Shown here one piece after another: positions 28,233-36,586 of a DNA stretch of 64,000 nucleotides (positions within the stretch are counted from its first letter, which is position 1; each line of letters starts with the position of its first letter). This stretch comes from Pseudorhodoplanes sp. Lineage in GTDB: Bacteria; Pseudomonadota; Alphaproteobacteria; Rhizobiales; Xanthobacteraceae. Location: NCBI GenBank assembly GCA_032027085.1, contig JAVSMS010000001.1:2811126-2875125 (forward strand), written 5' to 3'. The position numbers and the translations under genes were made by a program. Under the pieces are notes generated by a model that saw nothing but the letters and a program-made list of their open reading frames with translations, did not search any database and was not told where the DNA came from.

Positions 28233-28811
28233 ATGTCGGTCAGTTCGGCGACTACCTCGATTACCCCACGTCCGATGCTGCATGCGCTTGCCAAGGGTTG
28301 GTGGCTGGTGTTGCTGCGTGGCCTTCTGTCCATCGTGTTCGGCGTGCTGGCCTTCGTATGGCCGGCGATCACTCTCTTCACGCTGGTTCTGCTATACGGC
28401 GCTTTTGCCCTGGTCGATGGCGTTGTGGCGCTGATCGGCGCTTTCACCGGACGGCTGAAGCCGATGCCGACCTGGTGGCTGGTTCTGGTCGGTCTGGCGG
28501 GCATTGCCGCCGGCGTCGTCACGTTCCTCTGGCCCGGCATCACCGCCATTGTGCTGGTCATGTTCATCGGCGCATGGGCGGTCGTGCATGGCATTTTCGA
28601 GATCATCGGCGCCATCCAGTTACGCAAGGAAATCGACAATGAGTGGTGGCTCATTCTCGGCGGCGTCTTGTCGGTGATCTTCGGTCTGATTGTCTTGATC
28701 GCACCGGGCGCGGGCGCGCTTGGCCTGATTTGGGCGATTGCCGCTTATTCGATCGCGTTCGGGATCACCTGGGTGATGCTTGCCTTCCGGCTGAGAAAGC
28801 ATCAGCAATAA
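28233..28811 (+). CDS. DUF308 / HdeD family membrane protein
   Basis: A 192-aa integral membrane protein with about six hydrophobic helices arranged as repeated pairs, each with a Gly-rich turn and a Trp-Pro kink (FGVLAFVWPAITL, GVVTFLWPGITA, FGLIVLIAPGAGA). This is the DUF308/HdeD pattern; HdeD is an acid-resistance membrane protein in enterics, but the role here is unknown. A strong RBS, AAGGAGGT at 28221-28228, fixes the start at 28233. A perfect hairpin follows at 28830. Confidence 0.82.
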   Translation: MSVSSATTSITPRPMLHALAKGWWLVLLRGLLSIVFGVLAFVWPAITLFTLVLLYGAFALVDGVVALIGAFTGRLKPMPTWWLVLVGLAGIAAGVVTFLWPGITAIVLVMFIGAWAVVHGIFEIIGAIQLRKEIDNEWWLILGGVLSVIFGLIVLIAPGAGALGLIWAIAAYSIAFGITWVMLAFRLRKHQQ

Positions 28812-28822
28812 TTGCGGCCCGG

Positions 28823-29266
28823 TTAGAGGCCCAGATGGAAGATGTCGTCTTCCATCTGGGCATCGCCGTCGTGACTCATATCATTGAAGATGTCTCTCTC
28901 GACCGATTCGCCCGACCCACTGATATTGCCGGCAAAGTCGCGATAGCCGGGAGGCGGTGAAATCGGCTTCACCATGTCGCGATAGGAATTCATCGCGTCC
29001 TGATTTCCGATCAGAGCGCATTTGCAATAGGTCGGATCGGCGTAAATGTAATAGGGCGCGCCGTTTTTCATCCGGCGGACGAATCTATGCGGCGGCAGCG
29101 TTTTCAACCGCTCCATCCTTCGCGGCGTGTTGGCTTCTCGCATCACAAAGCCCGCCGCCTCAAGCTTCATCCCAATCGCTTCCTGGGCTTCGACGGGGAT
29201 GGTGGACAGCGCAGCGGCGGTTGCGGCGAAGAGTGTTGAACGCCAAATCTTCAAAACGATCTGCAT
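28823..29266 (-). CDS. Hypothetical exported protein
   Basis: A 147-aa protein with a clear signal peptide (IWRSTLFAATAAALSTIPVEAQ). The mature part contains APYYIYADPTYCKCALIG and YRDMVKPISPPPGYRDF, but no recognised domain. The two closely spaced Cys could bind a ligand or form a disulfide. Start at 29266 gives a GGTGG-like RBS; 29278 is possible. Its last 13 codons are formed by a perfect 14-bp hairpin, an unusual overlap of coding end and terminator. Transcribed toward the DUF308 gene. Confidence 0.6.
   Translation of the reverse strand: MQIVLKIWRSTLFAATAAALSTIPVEAQEAIGMKLEAAGFVMREANTPRRMERLKTLPPHRFVRRMKNGAPYYIYADPTYCKCALIGNQDAMNSYRDMVKPISPPPGYRDFAGNISGSGESVERDIFNDMSHDGDAQMEDDIFHLGL
28830..28862. 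terminator. Perfect 14-bp hairpin, bidirectional terminator candidate
   Basis: GCCCAGATGGAAGA (28830-28843) and its exact complement (28849-28862) surround a 5-nt loop TGTCG. It lies just after the DUF308 stop and inside the 3' end of the convergent hypothetical gene. No long T run follows on either strand. Confidence 0.6.
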
Positions 29267-29375
29267 GAGAGCCACCATGAGCGATGCGACGTGTCATTAT
29301 AGTCTGTCGCCCTTGTTCGTTGGATAGTCCTAACGGTCGGTCTCGGCATTGGGGATGGTGCGCCAGGGCAAATTC

Positions 29376-29390
29376 TGCAAACGATTGCCA
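29376..29390. promoter_or_regulatory. LacI-type operator candidate upstream of the lacI-family gene
   Basis: TGCAAACGATTGCCA fits the LacI-family palindrome TGCAAACGTTTGCA and differs at one base from the site at 30607-30620 over their shared 14 positions. It lies about 75-85 bp before the regulator start, suitable for autoregulation. Confidence 0.55.
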
Positions 29391-29462
29391 ATGCCGGAAA
29401 GGCCTGCGATAATGCGGCAATGGGCGGTTGCCTGATCCAGCAGCCGAGAGGTGGAGCATCCT

Positions 29463-30548
29463 GTGCGCGACAAAAACAAGCGTGTCACATTGAAACACGT
29501 CGCCAAAGCTGTCGGCGTCAATGTGTCGACCGTGTCACGCGCGCTGGACCCGGCATCCACGCACAATGTGTCGCCGGAACTCGCCGAGCAGATTCGCGAC
29601 GCCAGCCGCAAGCTGGGCTACAAGCCGAATGCGGCCGCCTACACGCTCAAGACCAACAGGACCCGCACGATCGGCGTTGTCGTTCCCGACCTGTCCGATC
29701 CCGTCTTTCCTCCGATCATTCGCGGGATCGAAGACGGTCTTGGTCTGCATGAATATGTTTCCATCGTAGCGAATACCGACAACGATGCCCGCCGCGAAGA
29801 GCGCGTGCTGGAAACATTAAATTCGCGCGGCGTAGATGGCTTCATTCTCGCCACTACCAAGCGGCGCGATGCGCTGATCTCGCGACTGACCGAGGGCAAG
29901 CCGATCGTCACCATTATCCGCCAGGTCGACGACGCGCGATTTTCGTCGGTGGTGCACGACGAGGACGAGGGGATCAGGCAATTGCTCACGCATCTTGCGT
30001 CGCTGGGGCATCGCGACATCGCCCACATTGCCGGCCCGCAGGAGGTCTCCACCGGATTCATGCGCTACAGCGCCTTTGAGCGTTATCGCAAATTGCTGGA
30101 TATCAATCGCGCCGAAGGTCTCGTTGTTTTTGCCAGGACTTTCAGCGAGGAGGAGGGCGAGCGCTGCGCCGAGGAATTACTGGCTGCCGGCCGTGACTTC
30201 ACCGCCGTCGTGTGCGCCAATGATCAACTAGCGATCGGCGCGATCGCCGCATTGCATCGCCTCGGCCTGTCATGTCCGGGCGACATATCGGTAACAGGCT
30301 TCAATGATATTCCTTTAGTCGATCGGTTGCAGCCGCCGCTCACGACCGTGCGGGTGCAGCATCAGAAGATGGGCCACGAATCCGCTTTGCTGATGGTAGA
30401 GGCGCTGAAAACGCCGGAAAAATTGCGCAAGGCGGAGCATCTGGTCCTCCCGATCGAATTGGTCGTGCGGGCCTCGACCACAGCACTGCGACCGACAGTT
30501 CAGGTGCGCACCGATATGCGCAAGCGCAATGCACAGCGTAGCGATTGA
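29463..30548 (+). CDS. LacI family transcriptional regulator
   Basis: Likely local repressor of the operon that follows. An N-terminal helix-turn-helix (VTLKHVAKAVGVNVSTVSRAL) and hinge (LGYKPNAAAYTLKT) precede a periplasmic-binding-protein-like effector domain (TIGVVVPDLSDPVFPPII to the C-terminus). A GTG start at 29463 follows GGTGGAG at 29450-29456; GTG 29451 is a possible earlier start. About 361 aa. Near-identical palindromes lie upstream of this gene and upstream of the M24 operon, which supports control of both. Confidence 0.9.
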   Translation: MRDKNKRVTLKHVAKAVGVNVSTVSRALDPASTHNVSPELAEQIRDASRKLGYKPNAAAYTLKTNRTRTIGVVVPDLSDPVFPPIIRGIEDGLGLHEYVSIVANTDNDARREERVLETLNSRGVDGFILATTKRRDALISRLTEGKPIVTIIRQVDDARFSSVVHDEDEGIRQLLTHLASLGHRDIAHIAGPQEVSTGFMRYSAFERYRKLLDINRAEGLVVFARTFSEEEGERCAEELLAAGRDFTAVVCANDQLAIGAIAALHRLGLSCPGDISVTGFNDIPLVDRLQPPLTTVRVQHQKMGHESALLMVEALKTPEKLRKAEHLVLPIELVVRASTTALRPTVQVRTDMRKRNAQRSD

Positions 30549-30606
30549 TTGTAGAGTAATAATTTCTGGAAGAGGCTGGCGCCGATTGACTCTCGCATCA
30601 AGGAAG

Positions 30607-30620
30607 TGCAAACGTTTGCC
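30607..30620. promoter_or_regulatory. LacI-type operator upstream of the M24-dehydrogenase operon
   Basis: TGCAAACGTTTGCC contains the perfect 12-bp palindrome GCAAACGTTTGC (30608-30619), the classical CG-centred LacI-family core. It lies 33 bp before the ATG of the operon's first gene and after the regulator stop, where bound protein would block transcription. Confidence 0.7.
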
Positions 30621-30652
30621 AAATTTGCAGACGGACAGACAAGGAGGCCATC

Positions 30653-31945
30653 ATGGATCAGGCTATCCGCAAGATCAGCGCAGAAGACATCAATCCGCGC
30701 CACAACTGGGGCCGGGCGCTGCCGTCGCTTGGCATCATGGGCGTCGATTTCGAAGAGCGGGTCGACTACCGCCGGCTGCACAGATACCGGCTTGGGCGCG
30801 CGCAGCAGGCGCTGGAGAATTCCGATCTCGGCGCGCTGCTCGTCTTTGACGTCAACAATATCCGCTATATCACCTCGACCAAGATCGGCGAGTGGGAGCG
30901 CGACAAGCTGTCACGCTGGGCGCTGCTGACCCGCAGCGGCGATCCCATCCTCTGGGATTTCGGTTCGGCTGCCGTCCATCACAAGCTTTACGCGCCTTGG
31001 CTAAAGCCGGAAAACTGCAAGGCCGGTCTCGTCGGCTTGCGTGGCACCGTGCATCCCGATTTCGGCCTGATGAGGCGTCACGCCGAGGAACTCGCCGCCC
31101 TGCTGCGCGAGGCGGGCGTCGCCGACATGCCGATCGGGGTCGACATCATCGAGCCGCCGATGATGTTCGAACTGCAGAAGGCCGGTCTCAAGATCAAGGA
31201 CGGCCAGCAGGTCATGCTGGAAGCGCGCGAAATCAAGTCGGCCGACGAGATCGCGCTGCTCAACCGCGCTGCGGCGATGGTGGACGGCGCCTATGATCTT
31301 ATCAACGAGAAGCTGCGCCCGGGCGTACGTGAGAATGACATCGTCGCCGAGGTCAACAAGTTCCTCTATACGCACGGCTCCGATGACGTAGAAGCCATCA
31401 ATGCGATCTCCGGAGAGCGTTGCAATCCGCATCCGCACAATTTCACTGACCGGCTGATCCGACCCGGCGACCAGGCCTTCTTCGATATCCTGCAGTCCTT
31501 CATGGGCTATCGCACCTGCTACTACCGAACCTTCAATGTCGTGCGCGCGACCGATTCACAGCGCGACGCCTATAAAAAGGCGCGCGAGTGGCTGGATAAT
31601 GCGATGATGCGGATCAAGCCGGGCGCGTCCACCGCGCATATCTGCGAAGCGTTCCCGGAGGCTCCGGAATTTGGCTTCCCCGACGAAATGGCAGCTTTCG
31701 GTCTGCAATTTGCGCATGGCCTCGGCCTCGCGCTGCATGAGCGACCGATCATTTCGCGCGTGGTTTCGATGGATCACCCAACCGAAATCAAGGAAGGCAT
31801 GGTGTTTGCGATAGAAACCTATTGCCCGGCAACCGACGGATATTCCGGCGCGCGCATTGAGGAGGAGGTTGTGGTGACCGACAAAGGCTGCAAGGTGATC
31901 TCGCTGTTCCCGGCCGAGGATTTACCGATTGCGAGTCGTTACTGA
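30653..31945 (+). CDS. M24 (pita-bread fold) family protein, DddP-like
   Basis: A 430-aa protein with an N-terminal creatinase-like domain and a C-terminal M24 fold. Its sequence around residues 263-300 (GERCNPHPHNFTDR, GDQAFFDILQSF, GYRTCYYRTF) resembles, from memory, the DMSP lyase DddP more than aminopeptidases. Of the classical M24 metal ligands, Asp278, His355, Glu388 and Glu403 are present, but the second Asp is Cys289, so ordinary peptidase activity is doubtful. RBS AAGGAGG at 30641-30647. First gene of the LacI-controlled operon. It could be a lyase or hydrolase on a small substrate; DMSP itself is unproven. Confidence 0.75.
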   Translation: MDQAIRKISAEDINPRHNWGRALPSLGIMGVDFEERVDYRRLHRYRLGRAQQALENSDLGALLVFDVNNIRYITSTKIGEWERDKLSRWALLTRSGDPILWDFGSAAVHHKLYAPWLKPENCKAGLVGLRGTVHPDFGLMRRHAEELAALLREAGVADMPIGVDIIEPPMMFELQKAGLKIKDGQQVMLEAREIKSADEIALLNRAAAMVDGAYDLINEKLRPGVRENDIVAEVNKFLYTHGSDDVEAINAISGERCNPHPHNFTDRLIRPGDQAFFDILQSFMGYRTCYYRTFNVVRATDSQRDAYKKAREWLDNAMMRIKPGASTAHICEAFPEAPEFGFPDEMAAFGLQFAHGLGLALHERPIISRVVSMDHPTEIKEGMVFAIETYCPATDGYSGARIEEEVVVTDKGCKVISLFPAEDLPIASRY

Positions 31946-31997
31946 GCCTGTCCTCCGGCGCGTCGCGCCCTCGTGTGTCTTTCTATAGGAGTGGTTG

Positions 31998-32954
31998 ATG
32001 TCAAATCAAAAGCTCGGCTGGATCGGTGTCGGCCGCATGGGCTATCAGATGGCGGAGCGCCTGCTCAAGGCGGGTCACGATGTGTCGATCTGGAATCGCA
32101 CCAAGGCCAAAGCCGAGCCGCTGGCCAAGCTCGGCGGTAAGATCGTGGACAACCCGGTCGATCTCGCCGGCGTGGACATCCTGTTTGCGATCGTGTCCGC
32201 CGGTCCGGACCTCGAAGAGGTGTATTTCGGCAAGAACGGCATCGTGACCAATGCCAAGAGCAAGTTGCCGAAGATCTTCGTCGACTGCTCGACCATTGCG
32301 GTTGAGGATTCGGTTCGCATCCGCGAGCGTTTGAAAGAGAAGGGCGTTGACTTCGTTGCCGCACCTGTCTCCGGCAATGCGCATGTCATCAGGGCTGGCA
32401 AACTGTCGTCAGTGGTCTCCGGTCCGGAGCCCTCGGCCAAGGCGGTCATGCCCTTGGTCCAGGTCTTTGCTCCGAAGGGCGTCTCTTACGTGGGCGACGG
32501 CGAGCTCGCGCGCATCTGCAAGATTGCCCACAACGTCATGCTCGGCGTGGTGATCGAGAACCTGATCGAGATCACGCTGCTCGCCAACAAGATGGGCGTG
32601 CCGCGCCATGCCTTCCTTTCGTTCATGAATAATGGCGTGATGGGTTCGATGTTCACCGCCTACAAGTCGCCGGCTCTGGTCAACCTCGACTGGAGCACGA
32701 CCTTCACCCCGGAATTGCTGCGCAAGGACCTTGATCTCGGGCTTGAGCTGGGCCGTGAATGGGACGTGCCCATGCCGGTGACGGCCGCCACTCGCGAAGT
32801 GTTGCAACAGCACATCGGCAAGGCGCTCTCTCAGCCCAATGCGAAGGAGATTCTGGCCCAGGATTTCGCCAAAATGGCCGAGACCATGGCCGAACTTGCC
32901 GGCATGAAGCTTGTGAGCGAAAACAAGAACGTTCCCACCGGCCTCGAAAGCTGA
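31998..32954 (+). CDS. Beta-hydroxyacid dehydrogenase (3-hydroxyisobutyrate dehydrogenase family)
   Basis: NAD(P)-dependent oxidoreductase of 318 aa that oxidises a 3-hydroxyacid to its semialdehyde, or the reverse. Rossmann motif GWIGVGRMGYQMAERLL, the family block VAAPVSGNAHVIRAGKLS near residue 118 and a Lys equivalent in LARICKIAHNVML near 175 are seen. It shares little with the window's GlxR beyond family motifs. ATG at 31998 preceded by AGGAGTGG. Lies 52 bp after the M24 gene; with the semialdehyde dehydrogenase downstream it may form a hydroxyacid-to-acid pair. Confidence 0.82.
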   Translation: MSNQKLGWIGVGRMGYQMAERLLKAGHDVSIWNRTKAKAEPLAKLGGKIVDNPVDLAGVDILFAIVSAGPDLEEVYFGKNGIVTNAKSKLPKIFVDCSTIAVEDSVRIRERLKEKGVDFVAAPVSGNAHVIRAGKLSSVVSGPEPSAKAVMPLVQVFAPKGVSYVGDGELARICKIAHNVMLGVVIENLIEITLLANKMGVPRHAFLSFMNNGVMGSMFTAYKSPALVNLDWSTTFTPELLRKDLDLGLELGREWDVPMPVTAATREVLQQHIGKALSQPNAKEILAQDFAKMAETMAELAGMKLVSENKNVPTGLES

Positions 32955-32987
32955 TCGTCCCCTTTCCGCGACCCGCACGAGTTCATC

Positions 32988-34010
32988 ATGAAGCCATCAA
33001 AGCAATCGACCAGTGGCGGTCTGAATGACGACATCGGCGAGACCAAGCGTCTCGCCTTGTATCGCTCGCAGGTTCGCCTGCGCGAGGCGGAGCAGCGGGC
33101 GTTCGACCTGTTCCTGCAGAACCTGGTGAAGGGGACGAGCCATTTGTCGCTCGGGCAGGAGGCGATTGCCGCCGGTTTCGCCGAGGCGATGCAAAAGGGC
33201 GACCTGTCCTTCTGCACCTATCGCGGCCATGCGCATACACTGGCGCGCGGCGTGCCGGTGGAGAAGGTGCTGGGCGAACTTATGCAGCGCGACAACGGTC
33301 TGATGCGCGGCAAGGGCGGCTCCATGCACCTCACCTCCGAGGAGCATGGGGTGATGGGCTCCTACGCCATCATCGGTGCGCATCTGCCGATTGCCTGCGG
33401 TGCCGCCTGGCGGGCGCAATACAAGGGGCACAAGGACGTGTCGGTCTGCTTCTTCGGCGACGGCACAACCAATATCGGCGCCTTCCACGAGGCGCTGAAT
33501 TTCGCGGTGGTGTGGAAGCTGCCGGTGGTCTTCGTCTGCGAAAACAATCTCTACATGGAATACACGCCGATCAGCGAAGTGACGGCGGTGCCGCATCCCG
33601 CCGCCGACCGTGCGGCCGCTTACGGCCTCGAGCGCATCATCATCGACGGCAACGACGCCGATGTCGTCTACCGCACGGCGCAGGCAGCTTTCGCCAAGGC
33701 GCGCGCCGGGGAGGGACCGACGCTCATCGAATGCCTGACCTATCGCCACAGCGGCCATTCGCGCGCCGATCCGGCGAAATATCGTCCCGAAGGCGAGCTG
33801 GAGAAATGGAAAGAGCGCGATCCGGTCATTGTTTATCGTGAACGCCTGAAACAGTTCGGCGTCAGCGAGGACACGATTGCCGGGATCGACGCCGAAGTTC
33901 GCCGTGAAGTCGACGACGCGACCGAGGCCTGCAAGGCGGCGCCGATGCCGCAACTCGATATCCTGACCACCGACGTTTATGCCGATGGAGGCTGGGCATG
34001 GCGGAACTGA
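32988..34010 (+). CDS. 2-oxoacid/acetoin dehydrogenase E1 component, alpha subunit
   Basis: Thiamine-diphosphate dependent decarboxylating subunit of the PDH/AcoA family. Seen: YRGHAHTLARGVP near residue 78, GKGGSMHL near 107, the ThDP motif GDGTTNIGAFHEALNFAVVW to CENN near residues 151-180 and the phosphorylation-loop-like RHSGHSRADPAKYR near 255. Length 340 aa. It overlaps the E1 beta gene by 13 bp. AcoA-type proteins split acetoin; other members use pyruvate or branched 2-oxoacids, and the choice is not decidable here. Confidence 0.88.
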   Translation: MKPSKQSTSGGLNDDIGETKRLALYRSQVRLREAEQRAFDLFLQNLVKGTSHLSLGQEAIAAGFAEAMQKGDLSFCTYRGHAHTLARGVPVEKVLGELMQRDNGLMRGKGGSMHLTSEEHGVMGSYAIIGAHLPIACGAAWRAQYKGHKDVSVCFFGDGTTNIGAFHEALNFAVVWKLPVVFVCENNLYMEYTPISEVTAVPHPAADRAAAYGLERIIIDGNDADVVYRTAQAAFAKARAGEGPTLIECLTYRHSGHSRADPAKYRPEGELEKWKERDPVIVYRERLKQFGVSEDTIAGIDAEVRREVDDATEACKAAPMPQLDILTTDVYADGGWAWRN

Positions 34011-34978
34011 CCTACCGCGAGGCTGTGGCGCGCGGCATCGCCCAAGAAATGAGCCGTGATCCCGACGTCGTCTTCCTCGGCGAGGACGTGGCGAAAGCCG
34101 GCGGCGTGTTCAAGGCGACCGTCGGGCTTTACGAGCAGTTCGGTCCGCTGCGCGTGCGCGACACCCCGATCTCGGAACAGGCTATTCTCGGCGCAGCTAT
34201 GGGGGCGGCGATGACCGGCCTCAAGCCCATCGCCGAAATCATGTTTTCGGACTTCATTGCGGTCTGTTTCGACTATATCGCCAACGAATTTCCGAAGAGC
34301 CGCTACATGTCGAACGGGCAGACCAAATGCCCGCTCGTCGTGCGCACCGGCAACGGCGCGGGCTCGCGCTTTGGCGCCCAGCACAGCCAGAGCGTCGAGA
34401 ATTGGTGCATGATGATCCCGGGGTTGAAAGTTGTCGCGCCGTCGACGCCGCGCGACGTGATCGGCCTGTTGGCGGCCGCCGTGCGCGATCCTGACCCAGT
34501 GATCTTCTTCGAGCACAAGTCGCTCTATGCCGTGAAAGGCGAAGTGCCCGACGGCGAGATCGTCGATACGCTCGGCACCGCGAAAATCGTGCGTCCCGGC
34601 AAGGACGCGACCATTCTTGCGCTCGCCCTGATGGTACCGCGGGCGCTGGCTGCCGCCGAGAAACTTCAGAGTGAGCACGGCATTGATGTGGAGGTCATCG
34701 ACGTGCGCTCGCTGGTGCCGCTCGATACGCAGACGATCCTGAATTCGGTCGGCCGCACGCATCGGCTGTTCACGGTCGAGGAGAATCCGCGGCTGTGCGG
34801 CTGGGGCGCCGAGATCGTGTCGATCGTGGCTGACGAGGCCTTCTATGATCTCGACGGCCCGCCGGTGCGCATTACCACGCCGCATATCCCGCTGCCGGCC
34901 GCCGACATCCTGGAGGACGTCGTGCTGCCGACAGTCGATCGTATCGCCGAGACGGTGAAACGATCGCTGAATAGCTAG
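33998..34978 (+). CDS. 2-oxoacid/acetoin dehydrogenase E1 component, beta subunit
   Basis: Transketolase-like partner of the E1 alpha subunit, 326 aa. It opens MAELTYREAVARGIAQEM, then FLGEDVAKAGGVFKATVGLY, the conserved DTPISEQAILGAAMGAAM near residue 55 and FEHKSLYAVKGEVPDGE near 170, with C-terminal GWGAEIVSIVADEAF. It overlaps the alpha gene, which indicates coupled synthesis of an alpha2beta2 E1. The lipoyl partner E2 is two genes downstream; no E3 gene is present in the operon. Confidence 0.88.
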   Translation: MAELTYREAVARGIAQEMSRDPDVVFLGEDVAKAGGVFKATVGLYEQFGPLRVRDTPISEQAILGAAMGAAMTGLKPIAEIMFSDFIAVCFDYIANEFPKSRYMSNGQTKCPLVVRTGNGAGSRFGAQHSQSVENWCMMIPGLKVVAPSTPRDVIGLLAAAVRDPDPVIFFEHKSLYAVKGEVPDGEIVDTLGTAKIVRPGKDATILALALMVPRALAAAEKLQSEHGIDVEVIDVRSLVPLDTQTILNSVGRTHRLFTVEENPRLCGWGAEIVSIVADEAFYDLDGPPVRITTPHIPLPAADILEDVVLPTVDRIAETVKRSLNS

Positions 34979-34986
34979 TTTTTCTG

Positions 34987-35091
34987 GTCATTCCGGGGCG
35001 CGAACGAAGCTCTCGAACCCGGAAACCAGCAACAGGTTCTGAGTTTGCATCTGGATTGCAGATTCCGCGCGGTGCGCCGCCCCGGAATGAC
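34987..35091. repeat. Interspersed inverted repeat inside the operon
   Basis: GTCATTCCGGGGCG (34987-35000) and CGCCCCGGAATGAC (35078-35091) are perfect inverted arms around about 77 nt of mostly non-coding sequence between the E1 beta and aldehyde dehydrogenase genes. The GTCATTCCGGGGCG end is a common form of rhizobial palindromic repeat. Confidence 0.7.
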
Positions 35092-35110
35092 GGAGTAAGA
35101 GGAAGACGCC

Positions 35111-36562
35111 ATGTACGACAACCTGCTTGCAAACGTCCCGACCGACCTCTGGATCGGCGGTCAATGGCGCAAGTCCTCGAACGGCGAGCGTTTCGACGTT
35201 ATCGATCCGGCGACCGAGAACACGATCGCGTCCGTCGCCAGCGCCACGGTCGAGGATGCCAAGGCCGCCGTCGATGCGGCCGCGGCCGCGGGCCCGGCCT
35301 GGGCCGCGAAAAAGCCGCGCGAGCGCGCGGAAATCCTGCGCAAGGCCTATGACCTGATCATGCGCGACGCTGAGCGGCTCGCTAAATTGATCACGCTGGA
35401 GAACGGCAAAGCGCTGCCGGATTCGCGCGGCGAGGTGGCCTATTCCGCCGAGTTCTTCCGCTGGTTCGCGGAAGAAGCGGTGCGCAATATCGGCCAGCTC
35501 TCGACCGCGCCATCGTCCGGTGCGCGCATTCTGGTGCAACACAAGCCGGCGGGCGTCGCCGTGCTGGTGACGCCGTGGAATTTCCCGGCGGCGATGGCGA
35601 CTCGCAAGATCGGTCCGGCGCTCGCAGCCGGCTGCACGGTGGTTCTCAAGCCTGCCTCCGACACCCCGCTCACCATGCTGGCGCTGATGCCGATCCTGGA
35701 AGAGGCGGGTGTTCCGGCCGGCGTCGTCAACGTCATTCCCTCGCGCTCGTCGGGTAAGGTGGTCGGCACCATGCTGCACGATATGCGCGTACGTGTCGTA
35801 TCCTTCACCGGTTCGACCGAAGTCGGCCGCAAGCTGCTGCAAGAAGCCGCCGACAATATTGTGCGACCTGCGATGGAACTGGGCGGCAACGCGCCGTTCC
35901 TGGTGTTCGAGGACGCCGATATCGATGCCGCGATCGAAGGCGCGATGATCGCCAAAATGCGCAACATGGGCGAGGCATGCACCGCCGCCAATCGCTTCTA
36001 TGTGCACGAGAAGGTGCACGACGAGTTCGCCCAGAAGCTCACCGCCAAGATGGCCGACCTCAAGATGGGCAACGGCCTCGATGAGGGCGTGATGCTCGGG
36101 CCGCTCGTCAACCAGGAAGGCCGCGACAAGGTGATCGAGCTGGTCGACGATGCTGTAGCGAAGGGCGCGAAAGTGCTCACCGGCGGCAAGACGCCGGAGG
36201 GCAAGGGTTTTTTCTATCCGGCGACGGTCATCACCAATGTCTCCGACGACGCCAAGATGCTGAACGAGGAAATCTTCGGCCCGGTCGCGTCGATCCAGAC
36301 CTTCAAGTCGGAGCACGAGGCAATCAAGCGCGCCAATGACACCGAATATGGCCTCGTGGCTTATCTCTATACGAAGGACCTGACACGCGGCCTGCGCGTT
36401 TCGGAGAAGCTCGATTTCGGCATGATAGGCCTCAATCGCGGTCTCGTCTCCGATCCGGCGGCGCCGTTCGGCGGCATGAAGCAGTCGGGCCTTGGCCGCG
36501 AGGGTGGGCATGAAGGTTTGATGGAATTCCTCGAGACGCAATATGTCTCGGTGAACTGGTAA
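35111..36562 (+). CDS. NAD(P)-dependent aldehyde dehydrogenase, succinate-semialdehyde type
   Basis: Oxidises a small semialdehyde to the acid. A 483-aa member of the SSADH (GabD) group: VTPWNFPAAMATRKIGPALAAG near residue 155, FTGSTEVGRKLL near 233, catalytic Glu256 in MELGGNAPF and catalytic Cys290 in NMGEACTAANRF, and FGPVASIQTF near 389. All key residues are intact. GabD acts on succinate semialdehyde, but in this operon the natural aldehyde may instead come from the hydroxyacid dehydrogenase. AGGAAG about 8 bp before the ATG. Confidence 0.87.
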   Translation: MYDNLLANVPTDLWIGGQWRKSSNGERFDVIDPATENTIASVASATVEDAKAAVDAAAAAGPAWAAKKPRERAEILRKAYDLIMRDAERLAKLITLENGKALPDSRGEVAYSAEFFRWFAEEAVRNIGQLSTAPSSGARILVQHKPAGVAVLVTPWNFPAAMATRKIGPALAAGCTVVLKPASDTPLTMLALMPILEEAGVPAGVVNVIPSRSSGKVVGTMLHDMRVRVVSFTGSTEVGRKLLQEAADNIVRPAMELGGNAPFLVFEDADIDAAIEGAMIAKMRNMGEACTAANRFYVHEKVHDEFAQKLTAKMADLKMGNGLDEGVMLGPLVNQEGRDKVIELVDDAVAKGAKVLTGGKTPEGKGFFYPATVITNVSDDAKMLNEEIFGPVASIQTFKSEHEAIKRANDTEYGLVAYLYTKDLTRGLRVSEKLDFGMIGLNRGLVSDPAAPFGGMKQSGLGREGGHEGLMEFLETQYVSVNW

Positions 36563-36586
36563 GAAAGCGTCGGAGCGGGGAGCAGC

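Noticed and set aside
34988-36541. 517-codon minus-strand frame opposite the aldehyde dehydrogenase
   Set aside because: His/Arg-rich shadow of a gene with intact catalytic Cys and Glu; no domain visible.
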